From positions 3,576,043-3,640,042 of the forward strand of contig NC_136013.1 in the NCBI RefSeq assembly GCF_048128805.1: a stretch of DNA of 64,000 bases. Direction: 5' to 3'. Within the stretch, counting starts at the first letter, position 1; every line of letters starts with the position of its first letter. Shown here one piece after another: positions 12,101 through 20,700 of this stretch. Under the pieces are notes generated by a model that saw nothing but the letters and a program-made list of their open reading frames with translations, was not told where the DNA came from and ran no database searches. The DNA comes from Centroberyx gerrardi (Eukaryota; Chordata; Actinopteri; Beryciformes; Berycidae). The position numbers and the translations under genes are program-made.

Positions 12101-15100
12101 GTAGCAGCTCCAAATTTAGGTAATTTGAATGTTGGCATTTTAAATTTTGATGGTGATCCTTCAACATCTTTTACTTGAACCTCAATCTCTGGGGCTTTAA
12201 TTTCCACTTTTGCAGAAGGTTCTTTTAGTTTAACATCAGCGAGTTGGACTCCTGTTTTAGCTTCTGGTAGTTTGACGTCTACATCTTTCTTTGATAAGCT
12301 TAAATCAATTTCAGGTCCTGTAACTTTTGGCAGTGAGATTCCAAACTTTGGCATTTTGAACTTGCTTCCCTGCCCATCAAATTCTACTTGACTTTCTGAT
12401 GGCTTCAGTTCCACTTCAGGTTGTTTGACCTCCAACGTTCCTTCTGGAATAGAAACATCTACATCTGGGAGATTGACATCAGTTTCAGGTTCTTTAATGC
12501 TTGGCTTTGAAAATGAAAATCTGGGTAATGAAAACCTTGGCTTCTTAAATTTGGCATCAAACTCTGTGGCAGGTGGCCCCTCTATTGAAATAGCACCTGA
12601 GGATTCTTTGACTTCCACATCTGGAAGACAGACTTCTGTTTTAGCCTCTGGTAATGTAACATCAACTTCTGGGACTTCAAGGTTGACATCAACATCAGGG
12701 GCTTTACCACCTGTCTTTGAAAATGAAAAACTTGGCAATGACCAGCTTGGCTTTTTCAACTTGGCATCAACCTCTATTGTAGGTGCGTCTGGTATTGAAA
12801 TGGCACCTGAAGGTTCTTTGACGTCAACATCAGGGAGTTTGACTTCAGCTTTGGCTTCTGGTAATGTGACATCTACATCTTTCTTTGACAAGCTTAAATC
12901 AATTTCAGGTCCTTTAACTTTTGGCATAGAGATGCCAAAAGTTGGCATTTTAAACTTGCCTCCTTTTCCTTCCAGTTCAGTTCCTGTAGTTTTCACATCT
13001 AGAGATGGGCCTTCAATGTCAATGCTGGGTGCTGTAATATCAAATGCAACTCCGTCTTTAGGTTTTTTCAGCTCTGCTCCATCAATTTTAATTTCTTTGT
13101 CCATTTCAGGTACTTCCACACTGACATTTGAAGTAGCAGCTCCAAATTTAGGTAATTTGAATGTTGGCATTTTAAATTTTGATGGTGAGCCTTCCATATT
13201 ACCTGCTTGAGCTTCAATGTCAGCAGTTTTAATTTCCACTTTAGCAGAAGGTTCTTTTAGTTCAACATCAGGGAGTCGAACTTCAGCTTTAGCTTCTGGT
13301 AGTGTGACATCTACATCTTTCTTTGGTAAGCTTAAGTCAATTTCAGGTCCTTTTACTTTTGGCAATGAGATTCCAAATTTTGGCATTTTAAACTTGCTTC
13401 CTTGCCCATCAGTTTCTATTGCACTTTCTAGTGGCTTAATTTCCACTTCAGGTTCTTTCACCTCCACCTTTACCTCTGGAAGAGAAACATCCACATCTGG
13501 AAGGTTGACATCAACTTCAGGAGCTTTAACATTTGTTTTTGAAAATGAAAATCTGGGCAATGAAAACCTTGGCTTTTTCAGTTTTGCATCAAACTCAACA
13601 CCAGGCTGCTCCCCCATCAAAGGCTCTTTGACTTCAACCTCTGGTAGTTGGACCTCTGCTTTAGCTTCTGGTAGTGTGACATCTACATTTGTCTTTGGTA
13701 AGCTGAAATCTATTTCAGGTCCTTTAACCTTTGGCATAGAAATGTCAAGATTTGGCATTTTAAACTTCCGTCCTTTACCCCTAAGGTCCGTTTCTGTTGT
13801 TGTCACATCTATAGCTGGACTCTCAATGCCAATTGTGGGTGCTGCAGGCCCCTCCTGAGAAATGTTTATCTCAGCTCCATCAATTTTGATATCCTTGTCT
13901 ATATCAGGTACTTCTGCAGTGATATGTGGAGTAGCAGCTCCAAATTTAGGTAGTTTGAATGTTGGCATTTTAAATTTTAATGGTGATGCTTCAATATTCT
14001 TTCCTGGAACTTTGATCTCAGGACCTTCAATTTCAATTTTAGCGGAAGGGTCTTTGACTTCAACATTAGCGAGTTGGATTTCTGCTTTTGGTTCTGGTAG
14101 TGTGACATCTGCATCTTTGCCTAATGAGCTTACATCAATTTTAGGCCCTTTTGCCTTTGATAATGAGATGCCTAAGTTGGGCATTTTAAACCTGCTTCCC
14201 TGTCCATCAAGTTCAATTTCAGTGCCAGGAGCTTTAATTCCCATATCAGGTTTTTTCACCTCCAACTTTCCTTCTGGAACAGAAACATCTCCTTTTGGAA
14301 GACTGACATCAATTTCAGGGGCTTCTGGGAGTTTGACCTCAACTTTAGCCTCTGGTAGTGTGACATCTACATCTTTCTTTGATAATCTTAAATCAATTTG
14401 AGGCCCTTTAACCTTTGGCATAGATAAACCTAGATTTGGCATTTTAAACTTGCTTTCTCTTCCCTCAAGTTCAGTTCCTGTAGTTTTCAGATCTATAGCC
14501 CCGCCTTCAATGTCAATGCTGGGAGCCTTAATATTGACTGTGGCTCCCTCTTTTGGAATTTTCATATCAGCTTCATCAATTTTGATATCCTTGTCCATGT
14601 CAGGTACTTCTACAGTGATATGCGGAGAGCCAACTCCAAATTTCGGCAGTTTGAATGTTGGCACCTTAAATTTGGATGGTGATCCGTCAACATCTTTTAA
14701 ATGAGCTTCAATCTCAGGGGCTTTCATTTCCACTTTAGAAGAATGTTCTTTGACTTCAACATCAGGGAGTTGGACTTCAGCTTCAGCTTCTGGTAGTGTG
14801 ATATCTACATTTTTCTTAGACAAGCTTAAATCAAATTCAGGCCCTTTTACTTTCGGTAACAAGATGCCAAACTTTGGTATATTAAACTTGCTTCCTTGCC
14901 CATCAAATTCAACTTCAGCCTCAGGAGCTTTCATTTCCACTTCAGGTTTTTTCACCTCCACCTTTACCTGTGGAAGAGAAACATCCACTTCTGATAGACT
15001 GGCCTCAACTTCAGGCTCTTTAACTCTTGGTTTTGCAAAGGAAAATTTGGGCATTGCAAACCATGACTTTTTCTTAGCATCAACTTCTAAAGTGGGTGTC

Positions 15101-17733
15101 TCTGGCACTGTAATGGCAGCTGAAGTTTCTTTTACTTCAAAATCAGGGACTTTGATCTCTGCTTTAGCTTCTGTTAATGTGACATCTACATCTTTATTTG
15201 AAATGCTTAAGTCAATTCCAGGTCCTTTTACTTTTGGCACAGAGATGCCGAGATTTGGCATTTTAAACTTGCTCCCTTTTCCCTCACCTTCAGGTCCTTT
15301 ACTTTTCACGTCTATAGATGGAACCTCAATGTCAATGCTGGGTTCTGTAATGTCCATTGTCGCCCCCTTTTTGGAAATTTTGATCTCAGCTCTATCAATG
15401 TTTATATCCTTCTCTACATCAGGTACATCTGCAGTTATGTTTGGAGTAGTTGCTCCAAATTTGGGCAGTTTGAATGTTGGCAATTTAAATCTTGATGGTG
15501 AGCCATCAGCATCTTTCAGTTCAACATCTTTCGTTTGATCTTCATTCCCTGGGACTTCCATCTCTATGTCCTTTTGCAGTAATTGATTTTCAGAGCCGGC
15601 GGGTTTCATCTTTTCAAATGGCAGTGATACATCAACACTTAGTGAAGCATCTGCTGTTAAGGACTGCGGCACTGACTTTAAGGATAAAGAGTCTTCGGTG
15701 AGTCCTGGTTCAGTTTTTGACTTTTTCATTTCTTGTTGTAATTTATCATCTTTTTGTTCAGAGAGATTTCGTTTAGGCAAGTTAATACCAATGTCAGGGA
15801 ATCTTATATCTGGCTTTGCAATCCCAAAGCTAGGCATTGTTATCTTTGTCTTCTTTGATTTTTTGTCTGATTCCTTAGGGCTGAGTATAACCATTTTACC
15901 GGTTATTACTTTGTTTTGTTCTGTGATATCTGCAGATTCATATGCAGATTGGATGCCCTCTATTTCCTTTGTTTTCTCAATTACTTGTGCCTGAAGATTG
16001 GTTGCTTCTTGTCTACTTTCCTTTCCAGGTATTATAATATCCTCTCGTTTATTGAGCTCAGTTTTGACTTCATGGTCACTTTGCTTTGCCTCAAATTTGT
16101 ATTCCTTTTTAACTTTAACTTCTACTTTGGTCTCACTTATAGGTTCTTGGCAACTTAAATCAGCAGGTTTGATCTTTGGCAGTTTGACTGAGGTCCTGGA
16201 GATTTCTGGAGAGGCATTTATGTCAAACGTAGTGAAATGTGCCTCTTGTTTTGTTTTGATATCTAGGACTTTAGTAGGGGTCACTTGTGTTTTCACTGAT
16301 ATTCTCTGTGCATTTGCGTCTATAACAGTAATTTCTTCAGGAATCAGTACTCCTGACATGTCAACTTTAGGCAGCTTATATCCAGGCAATTTTGAAACGG
16401 CCTCTTTGACACTGTCAACATCAATTGACATTTGTACAGTTTCAGCTTGAATTTCTTCAACATGTCCGGTTAAAACAGCTTTAGGTTCTTTAATTCTTTT
16501 GGTTGTGGTTCTCATAGATGCTAAATCCTCCATACCTGGTATCTCAATATCCTCACGTTTGGGAAGTTGTGTTTTGGAAAGACTGCTTCCTGACAGTCTT
16601 TCATAAGGATCTTCCTTCGCTCCTGTACCCTCAGTCGTAAGATGCTTTATTTTTGTTGTGCATTCTTCAACATTTACATCAATTTTTTGTATAGTGTCTT
16701 CCATGGCAATATCAGCGAAGCCTATTTTAGGCAATTTGAATGTCGGGCCTGTCTTTGTGTCTGTTTTTTGCTTAATGTCCATTGATAATTTCTGAGTTTT
16801 TTCTTTGCCTTTCTGTGGAGATTTACTTATAAGTCCTACGTCAGACATGTCAAGGGAAAGATCGACCTTAGGAACACTTATTTCCATCTGTGTTGGCACA
16901 GATTTGGCAGAGATTACCCTGGCACTCTCATTGTTAGTTACTTGGGTGTTGGCATCCATGTGCGACACAATACTTGGGATGATAGCTAATTTTTCATTTT
17001 CCGTTGTATCTGTTATTTCAATACTTGCCCCCATTGTTTGCAGTCTTTTTGGTGAGGATTTTGGTTTTACATCTTGCTTGTGTGATTTATCTTTCCCCAT
17101 AATTCTCATTTTTAATTCAGACTTTTCTTTCTTCTTCTTTTTCTTCCCACCAGAGGGACTTCCTTGATCTGCCAGAGCCACTGTTAGATCTGCTGTTTTC
17201 AGAGTGCTGTCTAGACTGATAAGTTCTACCTTGTGTTGAATGCTTCCAGGTTCAGTCACTTTTTGATCATTCTGCTCAAATTTTATGTCAGAGGCTCCCA
17301 TTACTTTCAGATCCTCTGTCACATAGACTTGGGGTATTTCTCCTGAGGGGCGTTCAAGGCACTCAGGTGAATGTATGTCTGATGCTCCCTGTGTCTGTCC
17401 AACTCCATTGATAGGTCCAGTTGTTGGTGAGTCTGTATCCTGGTCTTCAGATGAGCTTATGCGGCCCCTCTTCCTCAGAACGGAAAGCTTTACCTTATGC
17501 CTTTTCTTACCCTTGAGAGCGTCTTGAGATTTTATTGGCGACTCTGTGTCACTTGTGGTGGGACTCAGCTCCAGCTTCCTCTGCTCATCAGCCTCTGAGG
17601 AACTGTGAGACCTTGTAAAGTGGGACTTCCGTCCTTTGCCGAATGAGGGAAACTTTGGCCATGAAATGCGAGCATCACCATGCCTTTTTGTTTTTCCTTG
17701 CTCCCTCATCTGCGGAGAGAAGTCCTCTTCCTC
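6115..17733 (-). CDS. ahnak2: AHNAK2-like main exon (3,872 codons plus stop), repeat array
   Basis: The exon opens after a TTGCTGAACAG acceptor with EEEDFSPQ and runs uninterrupted to TAA at 6117-6115; the first in-frame Met (17709) is internal, not the protein start. About the first 750 residues are unique: a Ser-rich stretch with RSHSSSEA, basic clusters (KGKKRHKVKLSVLRKRGR; GGKKKKKKEKSE) that could be nuclear localisation signals, then loose KLPK motifs. From about + position 15500 to 7300 three module types alternate: SPSKFKMPTFKLPKFG, KFKMPKFGISLPKVKGPEI, and FSLPRFSFSKPSVKEPE. Each is followed by stretches alternating acidic and hydrophobic residues such as DVDVTLPEAKAEV, the usual AHNAK style. 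The last 400 or so residues are non-repetitive, Ser/Thr/Glu-rich, ending MKFFDGAKK. No frameshift or stop interrupts 11.6 kb, so the gene is under coding constraint. Confidence 0.95.
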   Translation of the reverse strand, partial: EEEDFSPQMREQGKTKRHGDARISWPKFPSFGKGRKSHFTRSHSSSEADEQRKLELSPTTSDTESPIKSQDALKGKKRHKVKLSVLRKRGRISSSEDQDTDSPTTGPINGVGQTQGASDIHSPECLERPSGEIPQVYVTEDLKVMGASDIKFEQNDQKVTEPGSIQHKVELISLDSTLKTADLTVALADQGSPSGGKKKKKKEKSELKMRIMGKDKSHKQDVKPKSSPKRLQTMGASIEITDTTENEKLAIIPSIVSHMDANTQVTNNESARVISAKSVPTQMEISVPKVDLSLDMSDVGLISKSPQKGKEKTQKLSMDIKQKTDTKTGPTFKLPKIGFADIAMEDTIQKIDVNVEECTTKIKHLTTEGTGAKEDPYERLSGSSLSKTQLPKREDIEIPGMEDLASMRTTTKRIKEPKAVLTGHVEEIQAETVQMSIDVDSVKEAVSKLPGYKLPKVDMSGVLIPEEITVIDANAQRISVKTQVTPTKVLDIKTKQEAHFTTFDINASPEISRTSVKLPKIKPADLSCQEPISETKVEVKVKKEYKFEAKQSDHEVKTELNKREDIIIPGKESRQEATNLQAQVIEKTKEIEGIQSAYESADITEQNKVITGKMVILSPKESDKKSKKTKITMPSFGIAKPDIRFPDIGINLPKRNLSEQKDDKLQQEMKKSKTEPGLTEDSLSLKSVPQSLTADASLSVDVSLPFEKMKPAGSENQLLQKDIEMEVPGNEDQTKDVELKDADGSPSRFKLPTFKLPKFGATTPNITADVPDVEKDINIDRAEIKISKKGATMDITEPSIDIEVPSIDVKSKGPEGEGKGSKFKMPNLGISVPKVKGPGIDLSISNKDVDVTLTEAKAEIKVPDFEVKETSAAITVPETPTLEVDAKKKSWFAMPKFSFAKPRVKEPEVEASLSEVDVSLPQVKVEVKKPEVEMKAPEAEVEFDGQGSKFNIPKFGILLPKVKGPEFDLSLSKKNVDITLPEAEAEVQLPDVEVKEHSSKVEMKAPEIEAHLKDVDGSPSKFKVPTFKLPKFGVGSPHITVEVPDMDKDIKIDEADMKIPKEGATVNIKAPSIDIEGGAIDLKTTGTELEGRESKFKMPNLGLSMPKVKGPQIDLRLSKKDVDVTLPEAKVEVKLPEAPEIDVSLPKGDVSVPEGKLEVKKPDMGIKAPGTEIELDGQGSRFKMPNLGISLSKAKGPKIDVSSLGKDADVTLPEPKAEIQLANVEVKDPSAKIEIEGPEIKVPGKNIEASPLKFKMPTFKLPKFGAATPHITAEVPDIDKDIKIDGAEINISQEGPAAPTIGIESPAIDVTTTETDLRGKGRKFKMPNLDISMPKVKGPEIDFSLPKTNVDVTLPEAKAEVQLPEVEVKEPLMGEQPGVEFDAKLKKPRFSLPRFSFSKTNVKAPEVDVNLPDVDVSLPEVKVEVKEPEVEIKPLESAIETDGQGSKFKMPKFGISLPKVKGPEIDLSLPKKDVDVTLPEAKAEVRLPDVELKEPSAKVEIKTADIEAQAGNMEGSPSKFKMPTFKLPKFGAATSNVSVEVPEMDKEIKIDGAELKKPKDGVAFDITAPSIDIEGPSLDVKTTGTELEGKGGKFKMPTFGISMPKVKGPEIDLSLSKKDVDVTLPEAKAEVKLPDVDVKEPSGAISIPDAPTIEVDAKLKKPSWSLPSFSFSKTGGKAPDVDVNLEVPEVDVTLPEAKTEVCLPDVEVKESSGAISIEGPPATEFDAKFKKPRFSLPRFSFSKPSIKEPETDVNLPDVDVSIPEGTLEVKQPEVELKPSESQVEFDGQGSKFKMPKFGISLPKVTGPEIDLSLSKKDVDVKLPEAKTGVQLADVKLKEPSAKVEIKAPEIEVQVKDVEGSPSKFKMPTFKLPKFGAATPNVTVEVPELEKEVNITGPELKIPKEGVAVDITAPSLDVKTTGTELEGKGGKFKMPKFGISLPKVTGPEIDLSLSKKDVDVKLPEAKTGVQLADVKLKEPSAKVEIKAPEIEVQGKDVEGSPSKFKMPTFKLPKFGAATPSVTVEVPELEREVNIAGPELKIPKEGVAVDITAPSLDVKTTGTELEGKGGKFKMPNFGISMPKVKGPEIDLSLSKKDVDVTVPEAKTGVQLADVKLKEPSAKVEIKAPEIEVQGKDVEGSPSKFKMPTFKLPKFGAATPNVSVEVPEMDKEIKIDGAELKKPKGGVAVDITAPSIDIEGPSLDVKTTGTELEGKGSKFKMPTFGISMPKVRGPEIDLSLSKKDVDVKLPEAKTGVQLADVKLKEPSAKVEIKAPEIEVQVKDVEGSPSKFKMPTFKLPKFGAATPSVTAEVPELEREVNITGPELKIPKEGVAVDITAPSLDVKTTGTELEGKGGKFKMPTFGISMPKVKGPEIDLSLSKKDVDVTLPEAKAEVKLPDVDIKEPSGAISIPEAPTIEVDAKLKKPSWSLPRFSFSKTGGKAPDVDVNLEAPEVDVTLPEAKTEVCLPNVEVKEPSGVISMEEPPAAELEAKLKKPKFSLPRFSFSKPSVKEPEINADLPHVDVSLPEGRVEVKQPEMEIKAPEFEAEHDGQGSKFKMPKFGISLPKVKGPEYDLSSSKKDVDITLPELKAEVQLPNVEVKKSSSKVEIKAPEIEAQLTDVEGSPSKFKMPTFKMPKFGAATLATTVEVPDVDKEIEIDAAEFKIPKEGATVGITTPSTEIEGPSIDVKTTGDELEGKGIKFKMPNFGISMPKVKGPEIDVSLSKKDIGVTIPETKAEVKLPDVEVKGTSATISAPDTPTIEVDAKLKSPSWSLPRFSFSKPSVKAPDVDVNFEVPEVDVTLPEAKTEVHLPDLPEVKEPSAAISIEEPSLVDIDTKVKKPKFSLPRFSFSKPSVKEPEVNLPVVDVSLPEGKVEVKQPEVEIKAPEIEAELDGQGSKFKMPKFGISLPKVKGPEIDLSLSKKDADITLPESKAEVQFPDFELQEPSAKFEIKAPESEVQLKDVEGSPSKFKMPTIKFPKFGIGSQNVTAEVPDMDKDIKTQGVDMKIPKDGATIDITTPRFDIEGPSVDVKTTGVEFEGKGSTFKMPNLGITMPKVKGPEIDLSLSKKDVDITLPEAKAEVKLPDVEVKEQSGAISIEEPPVVELDVKLKKPRFSLPRFSFSKQSVKEPEIDINLPEVDVSLPEGKVEVKEPEVEFKPPETEVHLKDVEGSPSKFKMPTFKLPKFGSATPDVTVEVPELDKDINIDGAELKIPKGGAAAEITTSGIGTEGPTIDVKATGIELEGKGDKFKMPNLGISMPTVKGPEIDLSLSKKDANVTLPEAKAMVKLPDVEVREPSASISVPEAPTTEVDAKLKKPRFSLPRFSFSKPSVKEPEVDVSLPKVNDSLPEGMVVVKQPEAEIKAPEIEVQLKDVEGSPSKFKTPTFKLPKFGVASPDATVEVPEVNKDFNMDGSELKIPKEDAAVEIKVPSVDIKADVSNTDYAKQETATLESEAPKTEADLGSPSKFKLPTFKMPRLSFSKPRPEDEYVPVDTECEHKQLEIEVEPQGLGKSPKQTLTSFGEILKSIDVEFDVPTIEEVEEQLTPSKEVQRPDELNVQLITETQHVQKEDDMTEIKSKPKFKFPRLSFSRSPEETEIADSTNVAETAGSGKKLETKEKDTNIKQDPVKSPERVGWLRFPKFGLSSPSEPAKISEQEEHESEKSPEDVSTTYSVQSSDAFADVSSTVTSEQLGLSLSSPTKVTVKYSDPNAAMGLGEVHGNVITSTTRTERISVEPNLPEKVTILSSEGSSSSADTLKLESRKIHVITSNIQATPEAQHAKLLTDFQVQSAGGLPLNLETSEATYKTQSGKRTVVERHVVRQTSSENRETVVITKKTIFGVDSAEPISGETASSIQRLRDSVHTEKMKFFDGAKK

Positions 17734-20700
17734 CTGTTCAGCAACAAAAAAGTGGAATGTCAGTTTTAGCCCTGAGACTACTTATCACAAAGAGTCAGAG
17801 AGAACTTAAGAATAGTTACCGGGATGACTTCAGGTTGGAAGACTGGTTCACTCTCAGTGATGTCTGGCTGGCGCTTCAGGCAGAGCTTCACTTTGTAAGC
17901 CTGAGCATGTTCCAGAATCTGAATGGCATCGTCGTATGTCACATTGTCAAAATACACAGTGGCACTCAGAATCTGATCACCTATGTAAACAAGAGAAAAT
18001 GTTATACACATATGACATTCATCAGAGGACATACAAGCTTGTCTCATGAGATTTTCCAATGGCCCAAAGGGGGCAGTGCATTATTTGTAAGGGCAGCATG
18101 TGTACCGTAGGCTTGTTTGATTTATCAGTTGCCCCATATTTCTCACTTAGAATGGTTACAGTAGGTTTAGTTTACACTCTGTCATTGAAAACATTTGTCA
18201 CTATCACCGTTTTTCAAGCATTAGCTTACCTTCTTTCACGCTGAGGTTTTTTGAGGCAGGTGACTCTGGCACCACTTCCTTAATGAAGAGTCCGTCTTTT
18301 CCCCCTCCACTGAAAACAAGACCCTCTGAACATCCATCTTTTGCTGTATTCACTATCACCCCTGCCTCCGGGCTGTGAACCTCCTGCCAATACGTCAAGA
18401 GAGAAAGCATAATCTTTACCTTGAGCCATGCTATTCCCTGCTGCAACACAACTTGAAGGGATTCACAACTATGGAGAAGATAATGTGAGAATGTCGCACC
18501 TTCAGTTTACTCATCTTTGGAGTTGAGCGCTTGTCAAACAACGACCCAAGCCCAGACTTTTTACCTTTCTTTCTAGTCCCACCTTTGTGGAGTGGGTCAT
18601 GCTCCACTTCACCCTAAAAGAAACACCATAAAACTTTGAATTCTGGCCAAACGTAATACTCGTCAAAAATTACAGTCAGAGATTAACCCTTATTTAAATA
18701 GGCAAGTTGACAAAGACATTTTCATTTCTAGCAACAGGCTCAGGGATTAGTTGCATGAAGAGGGGAGGGTTATATGCATACACATATTCATACATGGGGG
18801 CTGCCCAGTAAAACATCAGTCTTATACTGTTTGCTCTACTGGAGCAATTGGGGATAGAGGGCGCATCAACACCAAGCATGTTTGAAGCGGTTTATTCAAA
18901 CTCGAACGTTTACTTCTTTGTGGTTTATTAGGAGTGAGAACGTAATCCAAGCCAACTACAGGAAATGATCCCAAAACACAAGGATTTATGGGTCTAAAGA
19001 GACGGATTTTGACATCTGATAGCCAGCAGTTCCTCATGCTTGGAAAGCCTAGCATAACAAAATGAAGCGAGTCTGGACTGATGCTCATATTCAGCTATTT
19101 CTTCTTGTTTTCTTAGTTATATGAACACCAGCGAAGTTAAATAACAGCAAAGAGCGTAAACAAGTACAGGGTCTGGAATCAGATTTGTTTTGACTCCCCT
19201 CTTGTGCCAAAATTCCATGAGTTAAATTCAGTAACCTTTCGGTCACAAGCTTACTTCTCTAACTTTATTATTCTTCTGCCTCCCCAAAAGAGACAGATGA
19301 ATCATTGATGAGGTGGTGCTCTGTACCTCCTTATCACTGTCTGTGTATTTTTCAGTTTCGGGATACTCCTCAACAGGGGACGATCCTTGAGGACGCGGTC
19401 TCTCTCCCTCTATGAACTGAGATGGTTCGTCACATGTCTGGAGTGTAGATACATGGTTACTAAACAGTTACACTGCCTGTTGTTTATTTCCATAACATAT
19501 GTTGTTGATGTTTTCTCAAAGAGATATCTGAATGAAAATTTTGACAGTTTTGCCAGAAGTGTGCTCATTACACCAGATCAACTTAATGAAGCCTTTACAG
19601 CTTGAAAACCTGCCTTAAATTCATCAGTCAATATTGCAAATACAGGTACCAACAATTGCTTGTTAAGATAAGACAAAATGATATAAGGTAAGATAAGATG
19701 AAATAAGATAAGATAAGATGAAATATGGGGAAATTAGGTCGTTGCAGCAGCAAAATAAGAGGATTCAGCGGGGGGAAAGGAAATAGAACATAAGCGCAAA
19801 AATAGAATCTAAAAATAAGCACTAAAACAAGAAAAAATAAAATAATAAAACAGTAAAAGCAATAAAACAGAATAAACAAATGTACGGCTATGTAAACATA
19901 TGCTGCAATTTCAACACAGACTGTAAAAGTCGGAAGTATGGGAATTACTAACATTTATGGATTTACTTACAATTGTTATTGACAGATGTTATGAACAGTC
20001 TCATTTTCTTGCTTAAATATGGATTAATAAATATGAAACATTTGTTATATATGTAAGTATAGACAAATATAAGCAAATCTATATATATATATATTTAAGA
20101 ATGTTATAACATTTGCTTTATGTATACGTATAAATAGACCTATAAACACTTAAGGAGCTAACTTATGGTTAGTAGTATTGATTGGTTAAAATGATTAGTG
20201 TTAACATTATTAACATACCATTTTTCAGTTAACTCAACTGCCAATACAGAAACATTTTCCAAACATTAGTGGCTGGTGAATAAAACCAACTAAAAGACTT
20301 CAATTCAAAATTTCAAGTCATGTCACTCACTGAATCGGCCTCTGCACCAGGCTCTGCTCCCCTCAGCCTCCGGCCAGCTCCTGTTCAGCAATAACAGAGA
20401 AAACAGACATTCTTAACATTAATGCATTTAATGACATTTTAGTAAATACAGCTTTATTCAAACGGGTTCTGCACGCACAAGTAAATAACTCTATTTTACC
20501 AATATGTAGCATGCTGATGCTTAGCTAAATGGAAAATTGCATTAGTTTATTTTAGCAGCGCCCGTCACAGATCAGCAAATTCCACTTAACTGCAAAGCAA
20601 CAAATAATGCTACATGTAGCTTTTCATGGAAGCATTTAACAAAAAATCATACAAAAATTAAACAAAGCAAATATATTCAGCTTGATGTATTTGTATTTAT

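Noticed and set aside
7802-13858. Several plus-strand ORFs of 100-321 codons opposite the AHNAK2-like exon
   Set aside because: They are Ser/Thr/Gly-rich mirror images of the minus-strand repeats; the repeat's codon pattern keeps the opposite strand open. No splice or start context supports them.
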